Shown here: piece by piece, positions 10,226 to 21,232 of the stretch
Layout of the letters: each line of letters opens with the position of its first letter
How positions within the stretch are numbered: the first letter of the stretch is position 1
Assembly: GCA_963556695.1 (NCBI GenBank)
Contig: CAUWAG010000010.1
Location: forward strand, 1,612,001-1,676,000
DNA: 64,000 nt
Origin: Anthostomella pinea
Taxonomy: Eukaryota; Ascomycota; Sordariomycetes; Xylariales; Xylariaceae
Direction: 5' to 3'
Notes under the pieces: model-generated
Seen by the model: the letters and a program-made list of their open reading frames with translations, nothing else
Told to the model about the DNA's origin: nothing
The model's database searches: none
Translations under genes and position numbers: made by a program

Positions 10226-12067
10226 ACGTGGATGACAAGTGAACGGCAACTTTTCACCAACCTTCCAACTAACATGTTAAATAACTCGACCACAACGTAT
10301 TTAATTCAATCTAATTAATTGGATTCTTTTTCTTCAGAGGTTTTTATCTCTATTGTATAAGTTTGCGAATTATGGCCAGTTTTACTACAAACACTACAAC
10401 GTCGCTCACGGACTGCCGCCCTCCTTGGACAACGGCTACCTTTACCCATTTCCCGTCTTGCCAGTTCATTACCATCCTTTACAGCCTGGAGACCTATTGC
10501 ATTTTCAATGGAAAGTACTCTTCCTTTCACTAGACGTTTGTTTGTTGTCTTCCAGTGTTTACTTAGTAAGTGATTGGCCTCCTCTAGCTCGCGGACCCAG
10601 GAATTAACCAAAGCAACCTTGTGCATAAGACCATATGTAGCCTTTGAAAATGAGCTCAACGCATTAACTATTGATGTAGGTGAGCTTCCTTGGTGGTTTC
10701 TGACTCGATTTCGGATATAAACTGACTGGTTTACCGCTTCATTGATGGTGGTAGGCGTCTTTGAAGTCCAAGTAGTGGGTGGCAGATTGGGGTCTGGCGA
10801 CGGTGTTCGTACAACAGTGACAGCATCCAGCTTCAAAATGACACTTTCTGGGTCGAAAAGAACAAGCCCAGTGGCACTAAAACCTGCTCAAATGTTTCCT
10901 GGCGCCATAACAGCGTTGTGTGCTTCACAAAATGCTATAAGGAAGTCCTCCTTCGAAACGTAGGTTATATGACACCGGATGAGATTCTCAATCATGCGAC
11001 CGTATGCTTGTTTGAGCGGGTTAAAACAACTGACATCTAAAGGCTGGAGCCTGTGTGACGAGTAGGCAGGCATACAAAGGGTAATAATACTGTTGTTCTG
11101 GCAATAATCCTCAAAGATCTGGGAATGGTGGCTTTTGTGACCATCTGGGATGAGGAGGCGTTTACTGGCAGTCATACGCGGTCTGGTATACTTGTCGAAA
11201 TGCCAAATCTATTTCAACCCAATCTCGTTTGTAGTCCAACCGTTATGGGACACAGCCACCTTTCAATCGCGTGGTAATGTTGTGTTGCAATACCATAACG
11301 CGAGGTGGGTTTTGCCCTGTAGAATGATGAGGGCGAGACCACCCAACCATCAGCATTGACAGCAGAAATTGCTGTAGACCATTCCCTGTTGCCTTGCTGA
11401 GCTTGTCTAGGCCTACCACGTCTTTCGGCACTTGTAACGACCATGCCGGACCCAATAATGCCCATCATAAACCTAGTCTCGTCGAAGTTATAAATATCCG
11501 TGTCTTGAATACCATGTTTTGCGATTGCCGCCGCAACTTGGCGAAACCATGCGCAATACATGTCTGGATCTTTGTTTAAGACTCTTTGGTAGTCCATCCT
11601 CCGATGAAAACGCGTCCGGAGGCCTGGTGTGCGTTTAATGAAGTTCTGTGTCCAGTTTTTTCTAATGCGTCTATCCCTACGCGCTGCCAACAATTGATTT
11701 GCTATATCTTCAACATAACTGTGCCGGGGTGGAAATGCTCGCGCATTCAGGTCAAAAATGAAGGAAAGAATGGCATTCTTTTCGGAAACCAGAAGTTTCA
11801 AAGTATTAGGTATACTATCGCGTCGTGATAGTTGGCCGGCAATTCTAGCCTTCAAGGTATTATATGGGACATGGAAAGTCTTAGAAAGCTTGCCAATGGT
11901 AATATGAGGGTCGCGTCGCTTAGCTTGGACAGGAAGCTGTAAGTCTGATTCGCTATAATGCAATGCCATTATTATTGGTTGATCAATTAGGAGCCTTGAT
12001 TAAAAGGTTGGGTGGCTGGTGAAAAGTTGCAGTTCGCTTGTAATTGCCGCTCGCTTGTCATCCACGT
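10226..12067 (-). mobile_element. Fot1/pogo-type Tc1-mariner DNA transposon
   Basis: A complete 1,842-bp element with terminal inverted repeats starting ACGTGGATGACAAG at both ends and TA target duplications at 10224-10225 and 12068-12069. The shared outer repeat runs about 24 bp, then continues (CTTTTCACCA) after a 17-bp length difference. The element carries a broken transposase on the minus strand. It sits in DNA near 20% GC while being itself near 48% GC, so it probably arrived after the flanking DNA decayed. Confidence 0.9.
10315..11969 (-). pseudogene. Pogo/Fot1-type DDE transposase, disrupted
   Basis: The reading frame starts at 11969. The N-terminal half has a psq-type helix-turn-helix, a CENP-B-type DNA-binding region and the first catalytic Asp (NFDETRF). 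A frameshift near 11335-11345 separates it from the rest, where the second Asp (IPDGHKSHHS) and third Asp (LQPLDVSCFNPLK) are preserved. In the second frame there are in-frame stops at 11263-11265 (TGA), 11209-11211 (TAG) and 10888-10890 (TGA). All three are explainable by C-to-T or G-to-A change. The C-terminal zinc knuckle CSVCSKTGHNSQTY has Tyr (TAT at 10359-10357) in place of the last Cys, again a G-to-A change. Autonomous activity is therefore unlikely. Confidence 0.88.
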
Positions 12068-12871
12068 TATCATATATATTATTAATATAATAACTTATAA
12101 TAACTTGAAGTTTATCATGAAGAGTTTATGTTTAATAGTATATTAATAAGTACAGAAAACTTAGATTTTTGAAGTAAAGTTTTTAAATTTTATATAAATA
12201 TGTTTATATTTAAGCTGGAAAAGTTTTTCAATTATTGGTGTTATTCTTGATAAACGGCGCTTTATGAATTTTAACTGGAAAACGTTATACTTATTGTTTT
12301 TTAAATATCTTTATATATTATTAAATAATTAAAGTGATATATTGAATATTGAAAAGTTTATGCTATATCTTAAAAAGGTGCATAGCTAATTTTGAGGATT
12401 AAAAGTACGTTGTGATAAAATAAATAGGTTCTCAGTAAAATTAACGAAAGATTTACGATACATTTAACTTTTAACATAATCGTTTGTTTATTGAATCTTA
12501 CAGTTTTTCTATAATTGAATTAATACAATTAGTTTTATAATTTTTATGTAATTTTGTCAATCAACGTAAATACGATATTATTAATTCATTTAAAAAAGAA
12601 TGTTAAACATATTATAGATTTTTTATATCAAGCTTCTTACGCGTTTCAATCTTATAAAAGTAACAAGGGTAATTTCGATTTATTTTGTAACGTACTTAAT
12701 AAGATACATTTTTTTTATTTACCGCAAAAGGTATAACCCATAGCTTATTATAAAAACGATAAAAAAAGTTAAATAAATTAAAAGTTAAAAAAGAATTTTA
12801 CCGCTTATTAATTAATAATAAAAGCATGTAATAAAAACTTGTTAAGAAATTAACATTATTTTAAAATACAG

Positions 12872-13131
12872 TGTCAGATTTCAAAGGGTTGACAAGCCTG
12901 TGGTCTTGAGCGGTAGCTGCAATCGTTGTTATTATTTCTCAGCTATCCCAATTGGGTGGTATCTACACCTATTTGTACAGCTCCAGAGATGCCGGAGACG
13001 ATCCTCCAGCCCACCTTTTCCCGAGTCAACGTACGATTTATGGTGCTAGTCATGGCAGCCTTCTTGACTAGCCACCTCACTAGCCAGCACTCCACATGGC
13101 ATACACCCCTGAAGATCTTTTGAATTTGACA
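12872..13131. mobile_element. Solo LTR with 5-bp target-site duplication TACAG
   Basis: This 260-bp block of balanced composition begins TGTCAGATTTC and ends GAATTTGACA, so the ends form a perfect TGTCA/TGACA inverted repeat. TACAG is duplicated at 12867-12871 and 13132-13136. It is unrelated in sequence to the LTR at 9688-9901. No internal coding region is present, so it is a solo LTR. Confidence 0.8.
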
Positions 13132-13171
13132 TACAGTTATTATTTTTTAAGGTTTTATTTATAAAGCTAAT

Positions 13172-13418
13172 TGTGACGTTCCGTATATATGAATAGGATA
13201 TAAAAGCCCTTATTTACTATGTACGTATAACTATCTCTGGCTGAAGAGGGAAAAGAAGATTGAGCAGCACAGCCAAATCTGGTTGGCAACAAGATAAGGG
13301 TGTCTGCCCCACAATTTAAAGCCCTAATAGGTTTGAGACAACCAGTCGTCTAGGAGGTCACGTGCTGTCATGTGATCCCATGACTATTACCAATGGTAGC
13401 GACGTAGCAACTATGACA
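13172..13418 (+). mobile_element. Probable third LTR-like block, no matching target duplication
   Basis: A 247-bp GC-balanced island starts TGTGACGTTCCG and ends CAACTATGACA, with a TATA-like box (GATATAAAAGCCC) near 13197-13209, all as in fungal LTRs. The flanking pentamers (CTAAT and TTTGT) do not match, so the limits or the nature of the insertion are uncertain. Confidence 0.45.
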
Positions 13419-14028
13419 TTTGTCGTATATTTTATACATATATTAGTTTGAAAAGTAGCGAAGGATTTTTTTAAACTCTTGTTGAATACTTTTTATTTTT
13501 TAATATATATATATCGAGTTTTTCTTTAATCAAGTTAAGTCTTTTTATAATAATAGTTTTAATCATAATAATAATATTGACTTGTTTCAAATAATTATCG
13601 ATAATCACGTTTGTTTTTTTAATATATAAACGATTTTTCTCGGCTTATTTTATATTAATGTTTGTTAATAACTTCAATATCAGGTCTTTTTTAAACATCC
13701 CAATTTTTTTTAAATATATTATAATATTTTAGAAGGATATATTACAATAATATCAAAACATGAACGATATATCATAACACTTTTTAAAAAGTGTATTATA
13801 ATAAAATAAAATGAAATAAAATAAAATAACGTAGAATTAAACCGTATATTAACGCGTTTAAAGTAAAAGTGCGTTTTTTTTAAGTATAATTACAAATAAG
13901 GTAAAACTAATAAGTATTATCGGATTAATAATCTACTTAAAAAAATAACTATTTATACCTTTATAATAACGGTATTTAAACGTTAATTAATTGTAAGTCT
14001 AATTATAACTAGTTTATACTTTAATAAG

Positions 14029-14211
14029 GTGCTTAATTAAATTCGAGTAATAAAACATGTTATTTAAATATATTTAAATGTTCAAATTATAATATGGTAG
14101 TACTTATTACTTAAAGCAACTATTTTAAATAACCTTTTTAAAGGATAACAAATATAATAAGTTATTAAGTGGTTGATTTTATAGCTTAGATTTATTAAAC
14201 TTATTAAAAGC
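14029..14211 (+). repeat. AT-rich degenerate direct repeat, copy B
   Basis: This is the uninterrupted partner of the copy at 9592-10010 and begins GGTGCTTAATTAAATTCG. The two copies lie about 4.4 kb apart in the same orientation. They could be the LTRs of one RIP-destroyed retroelement or two independent insertions. Confidence 0.65.
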
Positions 14212-15476
14212 CTTGCTAAGGCTTAGTTTAAGGCTTATTTAAAGCCTAGCTATCCCAAAAAGATATATAGCAAAATATACGTAATAAAAGGTTAAAGCAG
14301 TTTGTGCCACCCTACTATTCTTTGAAAAAATTATGCGTTATACTCTTATATGCCATCTGGGGATTGCCCTTACTAAGAAAATCAGGAGCGAGAAAAATGT
14401 GCGGTAACCCTGATATATGCGCAATATGAGACATGCGGGATCAGGGGCACCCATTGTAGTAGGCAGACACTTGTCCAGCCCAGAGAGCTTCACGATTCCA
14501 CTCCGGTGCATCATGTGCATGGCAAATCATCAGAGGGTAGAGAGACAAGACATGCAGCCAGCCCAGCCGGAGCCAGACCAGCCACTTGACTGTAAGTTGC
14601 CGGATCACTGTACGAGACGCAGTAGCCGAGCTGCAAAGTCCATGCAGCTGCAGGCCCTACTCCTTCATGTAGCCTGGCGGATGCTACTGGAGGCACTTGG
14701 AGGGCGTGCAGCGACATGGTTGGCGATGACAGATGCAGGTGACAGGCTAGCACCCTTTTCGGTCCTCCCTATTCGGCCCCCATGTTTTTTGCCGACCCGC
14801 CCATCTTCCCACTTTGGACGACTGGAACGACTCTCGAGTCTCCGACCTTGGAATTTTCGCGACACCGCTTCCTTCCCAACCCGGATTCGTGCCAACGCAC
14901 CCCAAGCCTCTCAAGGATTCGGGGTTCGCTGCATGAACGTTCCGCCGAAATCTCCCGCTGCAGCCGGCTCCTGTGCAGTCGGTGGGCCGTCGGACGTCCC
15001 CCTTCCCAAGTCGGGTCCGGTCCCTGGTTCGAGAACCTCGCAGGCCTGGGGGTGCGCTTCTCCGTCCTAGCCGTTTGCAGACTCGAACATCTTGACCGCC
15101 TCTGCGACGACACATAATTCGACGCGCCCTGCCACACCTAACCCACCCTGCGCACCCTAGAGGAAACGATTACTTTCTCCTCGGCCTTGCTGCCTTGTTA
15201 CAACGAGGTGAACAGCTGCAAGGAGCAGCAGGAGGGAGAAAATTTTCAACAGGAATATTTTCACCATCTTATTGCGACGAGCTATTGCTTGCTCCTGGGT
15301 GTCTTCACCGCTCTGCTCGGCTGCAACCAAGGAACGGGTATGCTAATCTTGGTTCCCGGAATCCTCACCCCGGCTTGCCACCAAGCTTGTTGAGATTTGA
15401 GATCCAGAGAGATCGGACGGGCACCAAGACGCGGAAGACCCACGGACGGACGGGACCAACTGCATTTGTTGCGACT
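14212..15476. other. Intergenic, promoter side of enolase-phosphatase gene
   Basis: AT-rich sequence gives way to ordinary sequence near 14.3 kb. The 217-codon open frame at 14417-15070 has no domain and is overlapped by equally long frames on the other strand, so it is not called. A pyrimidine-rich leader precedes the ATG at 15477. Confidence 0.5.
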
Positions 15477-16702
15477 ATGGCCGCATCTGCCGCTGTCAAG
15501 GTCGTCTTGCTCGACATCGGTAAGGACGCGCTCCACGCTTTTCACGCCCCCGAGCTCTTCGTCCTCGTTGCTGGACAAGTTTTGCTGGCTGTCGTGGAGC
15601 TCGAGCTGCATTAGCCTAGACCAGCTAGCTGACACGAATCAACACCAGAGGGCACAATCTGCCCAATCTCCTTTGTCAAAGATGTTCTGGTAAGCCAATC
15701 CCGACCACGAGAGGATTAGGATTTGCTATCCTCTCCTGTGTTTCGTCGACTGTCGTGCGTCTGGGCATTGCGCACCTGCGAGACAGCACGGCGGTCAACC
15801 GCGCTTGAGCAAGTGCGCTGTGCCAGTTACATTCGCCGTCCACCTGCGATGTTTCCATTCGGAATTACGGCTCTTGCTGTCTATACGGGCGATCACTCTA
15901 ATAAGCATGCTGCTTGATTTGCTACTTGCAGTCCCGCTCCCGCGCTCGTTGTCACAGACCGTTACTCCCGCTGCGGATGGTTCTAATTGGGGTACTTCAT
16001 GTTTCGAATGACCGATAGGCTAATAGTACCTGATTGTAGTTTCCTTATGCGCTGAATGTCCTGCCAGAGACCCTGGAGACCCAATGGGATGACCCGAAAT
16101 TCGCCAAATATAGGGATGCGTTTCCTCCCGAACATGCGTCCTCAAAGGAGGCGCTAGCATCTCATGTCAGAGATCTCATGGCAAAAGATGTCAAGATTGC
16201 CTACTTGAAGAGCCTGCAAGGATATCTTTGGGAGGAAGGATACGCCTCAGGTGATCTGAAGGCACCCCTATTCCCGGACGTGCCCGCGAAACTATCAGAA
16301 TGGCATGCAAAGGGCCTCAAGATAATGATCTACTCGTCTGGGTCCGTCCCCGCACAGAAGCTGCTATTCAAGCACACGGATGCCGAGCCGTCGGACTTCA
16401 CGCCCCTGATATCTGACTGGTTCGACACCGTGACTGCTGGTCTCAAAACAGAGACAGGCAGCTACGAGAAGATCGCCGGGAATCACCCAGAGATTCCCGT
16501 CGGGGAATGGCTTTTCCTCAGCGACAACGTGAAGGAAGTTGACGCTGCCATATCGGCAGGAATGCAGAGCATTGTCGTCCAACGACCGGGGAATGCGGAA
16601 CTTCCGAGCGAGGTTCGCTCACGGCTACCTATCATAGAGACGTTCGATGCTCTCGACGACGATCTCGGCATCAGGGAGCAGTCAGCGGGTCCGAAGGCGT
16701 GA
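15477..16702 (+). CDS. utr4: Enolase-phosphatase E1 (acireductone synthase)
   Basis: HAD-superfamily enzyme of the methionine salvage pathway. It enolises 2,3-diketo-5-methylthiopentyl-1-phosphate and then removes the phosphate to give the acireductone, in the cytosol. Exons: 15477-15519, 15649-15689 and 16040-16702 (248 residues). The first exon is only 43 nt and supplies VVLLDI. Joining exon 2 gives the motif DIEGTICPISFV, with the catalytic Asp and the E1-specific GTI/CPISF run. Later HAD motifs are IYSSGSVPAQK (motif II Ser), the Lys region near GLKTETGSYEKI and the metal-binding FLSDN. The second intron is long (350 bp). The open frame that starts at 16178 alone would miss the catalytic Asp, which supports the spliced model. 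Confidence 0.93.
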
Positions 16703-17845
16703 TAGATCGACAGACCCGCCTCCCGTTACCGTCGAAGATGGCGCTCCACGTGCCTGAGCTCGAGATAGCCGGCAGGCAACTGAACCTCTAACCTCTTGTG
16801 GGCCAGAGTCAACAGCAGATAAGGGATGCAAACAGGGAACAGGCTTTGGAGAAAACCCACCATGAGGCATCGTCAGACTCTCACGATGATGCAGTGGGAA
16901 AAGGGTGCCTCTCGGCCGGATGCTTGATGAAGCTATCACACACACCTAGAAGGCTCGACAACTCACCTTGTACCAAATACGACACCAAGAGGCATGTTGA
17001 CTACTATGTAGAGTATTCGTACCTGTTTACACCGCGTCAAGGTGCAGATAGGAAATGACACGATGAAGTCCACAGAGCCTACAATATCTTGGTCGAAGCA
17101 AGTTCCATCAACACAACGTCTTGAAACTACATATGTACCCTCGCGCGTCGTAGCAAGTGATAGCCACTCTCGAAGTGACTCTGGTATTATCTTGCTCACA
17201 ACAACGTACAGCATACGTCAACCAGTCCACAACAGAGCAGGTTGCGCCAGTGAGACCGAGACAGCCACGCACCACTGATGACCAGACCAGATCAGGTATG
17301 TAAACAAACATTGACGCATGTCATGGTCTAGAACGGCAATGGGCATTAGCAGCAAGACCCGTGGACCTTGATGAGATTCACTAGTAATCGGCGCTTCACC
17401 CTACCCCAGACGCGAGCAGCCGCCATTACAACACATACACAGTAGTCCGGCCGAGTGGAAGGTCAGCGGTTAGTGCCGCTGTTCCGGGTACGCAATGGTG
17501 ATGCGAGACCAGACGCCGGCGTGCCTCCCGTCCTGGCGCGGCTGGTGACCGGCCAACTCTGAATCCTCACCACGCGAGTAAGGGACATCTGCTGATGGCT
17601 TCAAGATAGCAGCAGCCCGGTCGCCAGGCACGGCACACTACATCAGTCCAGATTTGAAACAGCTGAGGCACGAGGAATACCGAGGGGGTACATATCGTTA
17701 ATGGCCATACTGGTTCACAACACGATGAATGTGAATGGTGCCACGTACATCTGTGAATACCTATGTTTCCATTTCTGAAACCTCCGCCATTTGTCTTATG
17801 AGCATGGCCTCTGGTCATTGTCCCAACTTACGATAACGAATGTTA
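16703..17845. other. Intergenic
   Basis: No supportable gene. A stretch near 17450-17480 resembles a tRNA D-arm (GGCCGAGTGG), but no T-arm or pairing acceptor ends follow. Confidence 0.5.
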
Positions 17846-18436
17846 CACTCCCCGGCCATAAGTCTCCGAGCATCCCTGTTCTACACCAAAACACCCCAAC
17901 TTTACGCGATCGTGATAAATCGAGTAAAATAGATACAACTTAAGTACTTATAGTACATATAGTTAAATTTACTGGAATATTAAAATGGTTTATTTAAAAA
18001 CTTTGACATCTTAAAGATAAAGGTCGTAAATGTTACTTTATTAAAGGTTAAATTTTCGATAAAAATAACTTTCTAACATATCTATTTTTTTTTAAATCTA
18101 TCACATAAGGTTTTTCGTCTTCTACTTGTATTACATGTCATTTAATATTATATAACTTTATTACGACTTATACGATTTTTTAAACATTTCTTATAGCTTT
18201 ATTAAGATTTAAGATTTAAGATTTTAAACTTTACTTTTATATATCTATTTCTTGATATTTTAGTCGCTAAGAAAATAAATATTTAGAAATTAGTTACGAA
18301 AACTTCAGCATTTTCAAATATTAGTTTCTTATAATATCTCATTTTAAAAAGCTTTAAGTCTTTAGTTATAAAAGCGTAAAGGTAGGGCATTTTGGTGTAA
18401 ATGCGGGGATGTTCGGAGACTTATGGGGGGTCAGTG
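17846..18436. mobile_element. AT-rich element with long terminal inverted repeats
   Basis: A 591-bp element starts CACTCCCCGGCCATAAGTC and ends with the inverted match (GACTTATGGGGGGTCAGTG). It is flanked by TA at 17844-17845 and 18437-18438. The inverted repeats continue inward for about 65 bp, including CTCCGA.CATCCC, TACACCAAAA and CTTTACGC, with scattered mismatches. The interior (about 17925-18395) is very AT-rich and has no coding capacity. It is a Tc1/mariner-type non-autonomous element (MITE-like) or a RIP-decayed deletion derivative. Confidence 0.85.
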
Positions 18437-18851
18437 TACCTTAGTCTAACTCTCAGGTACCCTCCTTATGGTAGCAATTCTAGCTTTGGACAATGTCTCT
18501 ACCTACATGTAATCAGAAGTTCCCCAAGTACCGCGACAATAACGAGAACGCCCAGTGACAGCCACCAAATCACGAATTGTAGCCTACCCCTGACCACCAC
18601 CCCGTGAGGTCATCCGTGCCGCACGTACGTAATCCAACATGCAATTGGCCTGCCAGCCCGATCTCCAACCTCCAACCTCCAGTCGAACGACCGACCACAT
18701 CCCGCCAGCGCCTCCGCATTACATCTAACATCTAACACGCCAAACCCCGCAACCATCGACTTACTAGTCGATCGGCAGATACTAGTTACATGTTACGTGT
18801 ATGGTACTTGATGGCATGACTCGACCGTAACACAACAGCACAGTCAGCGCT
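18437..18851. other. Promoter region of the short-chain dehydrogenase
   Basis: 415 bp between the inverted-repeat element and the start at 18852. It contains short CCAACCTCCA and CATCTAA duplications near 18665 and 18722. Nothing else was recognised. Confidence 0.4.
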
Positions 18852-20205
18852 ATGAAACCCAAGCCCTTCGACAGGACGACGACGGGGACGAAGGTCGCCG
18901 CCGCGTTCGGGGACCGGATTAGGGGGAAGCATAGTGAGTGAACATGGCATACCTACGATACCTACCCCGAGTGATAATGTCATCGAAATGCCACGTAGCC
19001 TCTCATATCATATCCTATCATCAGGATTGCTCCTATTATACCACTATACACCATACCCACCACCCAAGAGATCGTCCCCCAACCACCCACCTTTCCGTTA
19101 TCAACCATCATCTGACCAAAGCCGGGTGGGTCCAACAGTCCTAATCACAGGCGCAAGCCCGAATTCCATAGGCGAGGCGACCGCCCGCGCCGTCGCCGGC
19201 CGCAGCCCGGGCCTCCTGATCCTAGCCTCGCGCAGCGCGGCGAAGCTGTCCGCCGTCGCAGGGCAGATCGGCGAGCAGCACCCGCACGTGACGGTCCGGA
19301 CGGTGGTCGTGGACCTAGCCGACCAGAATTCGGTCAGGGAGGCCGCAACACAAATCAGGGGGCTGACGACGAGGCTGGACGTCCTCGTCAACAACGCCGG
19401 GGTCAGCCTGTCGCGGAAGCAGTGGTCACCGGATGGCAATGGCATCGAGCTCACGTTTGCGACGAACCACGTCGGGCCCTTTCTCTTGACTAATCTGCTG
19501 CTGCCTATCTTGCTCGAAGCGGCCAGGACAAACAAGCCGGGAGATACGCGTATCGTCAACGTCTCCAGTTCCGCTCATGTGATATCACCCTTCCGCTTCA
19601 GCGACTACAACTTCGAGGGGAAACCACTGCCGCAACGCGAACAACCTCGCAAGAACCTGCCGGATCATCTATATGAGCAACATGATGGTTTCCCAGGCAT
19701 GGTTGCGTATGGTGCTAGCAAGACCGCCAATATACTGTTCAGCGTCGCACTGAACGAACGGCTACTGCCAAGTGGCATCAGAAGTTATGCCGTCAACCCT
19801 GGTGGTAAGTCGATTGGTTACCCTCCCGTCTCCCGTCAGATTAGGAAATTGATCGCCCAGACATCCTGTCTGGTCTCCTCCGCGAGGTTGGTGCCGAGTT
19901 CCGCAAGGTGACTGGAGCAATGCCACCTGAGACATGGAAGACACCTGACCAGGGGAGTGCTACGTCGTTGGTGGCAGCTTTCGATCCAAGTCTCTCAGAT
20001 ACCGGTGGGTGATGATGGGTGGCTGCGGGGTAAACCCGAGAAGAGACGAACCCACTGACGATCTTGAATAGATGAAGAAGTATTGTACTTATCTGACTGC
20101 CAGAAAGCACGCGCGGCACGATGGGCAACGGACGAATCGACAGCTGCGAAATTATGGGCTTTGAGTGCCGAGCTGACAACAATTGGTGGTGAGAGCAGGT
20201 TGTGA
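18852..20205 (+). CDS. Short-chain dehydrogenase/reductase
   Basis: NAD(P)-dependent SDR of the retinol-dehydrogenase-like group common in fungi; the substrate is unknown. Exons: 18852-18933, 19139-19804, 19861-20004 and 20072-20205 (341 residues). Exon 1 encodes the family N-terminus (KPFDRTTTGTKVAAAFGDRIRGK). It splices so that the codon across the junction gives HILITGASPNSIGEA, the cofactor-binding glycine motif. LVNNAGV and the catalytic YGASK follow, then YAVNPGD at the third junction and a C-terminus EEVLYLSDCQ typical of the group. An open frame starting in the first intron at 18934 looks longer but would lack this N-terminus, so I prefer the four-exon model. Its 3' end faces the methyltransferase gene 136 bp away. 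Confidence 0.88.
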
Positions 20206-20341
20206 TGCTGCGTGTCGATCAGCAGCAAGACCGATAAGATATTGACGCAACCTTGCTGTCCACCATGTTAGTATCTGGTGTGCTCGGCCCACGAAATCGT
20301 CTTTGTTGGCTGCGCCTGAGAGCGTATTGTATATGATAATT

Positions 20342-21232
20342 TCATGTATCCGTATGTCCTTCATCAGACGGACCACGGAGTACGATTGAGAAGTTATTGC
20401 GTGAGGGTCCGGCGAGAAGCTCTGCCTTCTTGAAGGTAGTCTGTGTCAATGGGCGAGACTTGGTCCAGAGGTAGTATACCACTCGTTGTGTCATCTTGCT
20501 TTGAGCTTTTGTGTATCCCAAGGAATTCATGATAGACTCCAAATGCTCCTCAGTCATGTACCTCGAGTTGGAGACACAAGGTTTAGGTAAAACGAAGAAT
20601 AGACTTGGGAAGAAGTCCCGCAGTGCTGTCGCCGAATCCTTCACTGGCTCTTTCAAGAATTCCAGGGTCCTCAGAAGCATATTGCCTCGTACTTGCGCGT
20701 CGGGGACAAAGTTCAGTACCAGTGACAAGCTGATGATGTCGAATCGTTCCGCGTCATTCGTTGGCAGTTGCCTCTGCATGAAGTCTTGCTGCAGTATGCC
20801 TTGGCTTTGGCTGTTCAAGTCGATCCTTTCCATGTCGAAGAAGCCGCTCTGTGAGCATATGTTCGTAGTACTGAGGGCACCAACCTCGAGCATTCGTAAT
20901 GACCCCGCGGCCGGAAGACCCGAAGTAGAGAGGATTGGCTTCAGCCATTCCATCAGGACCCGTGAGCTGTCACCCCCACGATCGTTGCGTTGACCCTGAA
21001 GACTCGCCTGCTGGTACTTTTCGATGCCGCCCAATGCGGCGATCTCACCATCTGCGGCAGCCTCGGCAGCTTTGTCGCCTTTGGCCTTGGCCTGTGCCTT
21101 CTTCTTCTCCAGCAGATGGAGTGAGTTGATGAGTGCTTTGGTATTTTTCCGAGATATCGATTTCGGCTTCTGAACACCTGGAGGGCGCCCTTGGGCCAAG
21201 CTCTTGTTTGGTCGGTTCTTTTGGGCAGGCAT
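20342..21232 (-). CDS. bmt2: 25S rRNA adenine-N1 methyltransferase, Bmt2 family
   Basis: Single-exon SAM-dependent methyltransferase of 296 residues. The family makes m1A2142 in 25S rRNA in the nucleolus. The N-terminus is very basic and predicted helical (SISRKNTKALINSLHLLEKKK), as in Bmt2, with a disordered Lys/Ala/Glu run after it. The SAM fold starts at LRMLEVGALSTTN (about residue 112). The Asp-rich DMERIDLNSQ and the segment DIISLSLVLNFVPD match family motifs. It is divergent from the uL23 gene with 367 bp between the starts, so the two ribosome-related genes probably share a promoter. Confidence 0.85.
   Translation of the reverse strand: MPAQKNRPNKSLAQGRPPGVQKPKSISRKNTKALINSLHLLEKKKAQAKAKGDKAAEAAADGEIAALGGIEKYQQASLQGQRNDRGGDSSRVLMEWLKPILSTSGLPAAGSLRMLEVGALSTTNICSQSGFFDMERIDLNSQSQGILQQDFMQRQLPTNDAERFDIISLSLVLNFVPDAQVRGNMLLRTLEFLKEPVKDSATALRDFFPSLFFVLPKPCVSNSRYMTEEHLESIMNSLGYTKAQSKMTQRVVYYLWTKSRPLTQTTFKKAELLAGPSRNNFSIVLRGPSDEGHTDT

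Larger units (their letters stand above)
9907..14211. other. RIP-like AT-rich island around the transposons
   Basis: Outside the named insertions (9907-10225, 12070-12871, 13137-13171, 13419-14028) the sequence is extremely AT-rich and full of TA and poly-A/T runs, with stops in all frames. An AAATA-type simple run lies near 13801-13830. This is the signature of repeat-induced point mutation acting on old repeats. No gene can be read. Confidence 0.8.

Noticed and set aside
14417..15070. 217-codon open frame on the plus strand
   Set aside because: Overlaps equally long frames on the other strand in GC-rich sequence, with no domain or protein-like pattern.
17440..17535. tRNA-like D-arm (GGCCGAGTGG) suggesting a Leu/Ser tRNA
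   Set aside because: No T-arm consensus follows at the right distance and the ends do not pair as an acceptor stem.
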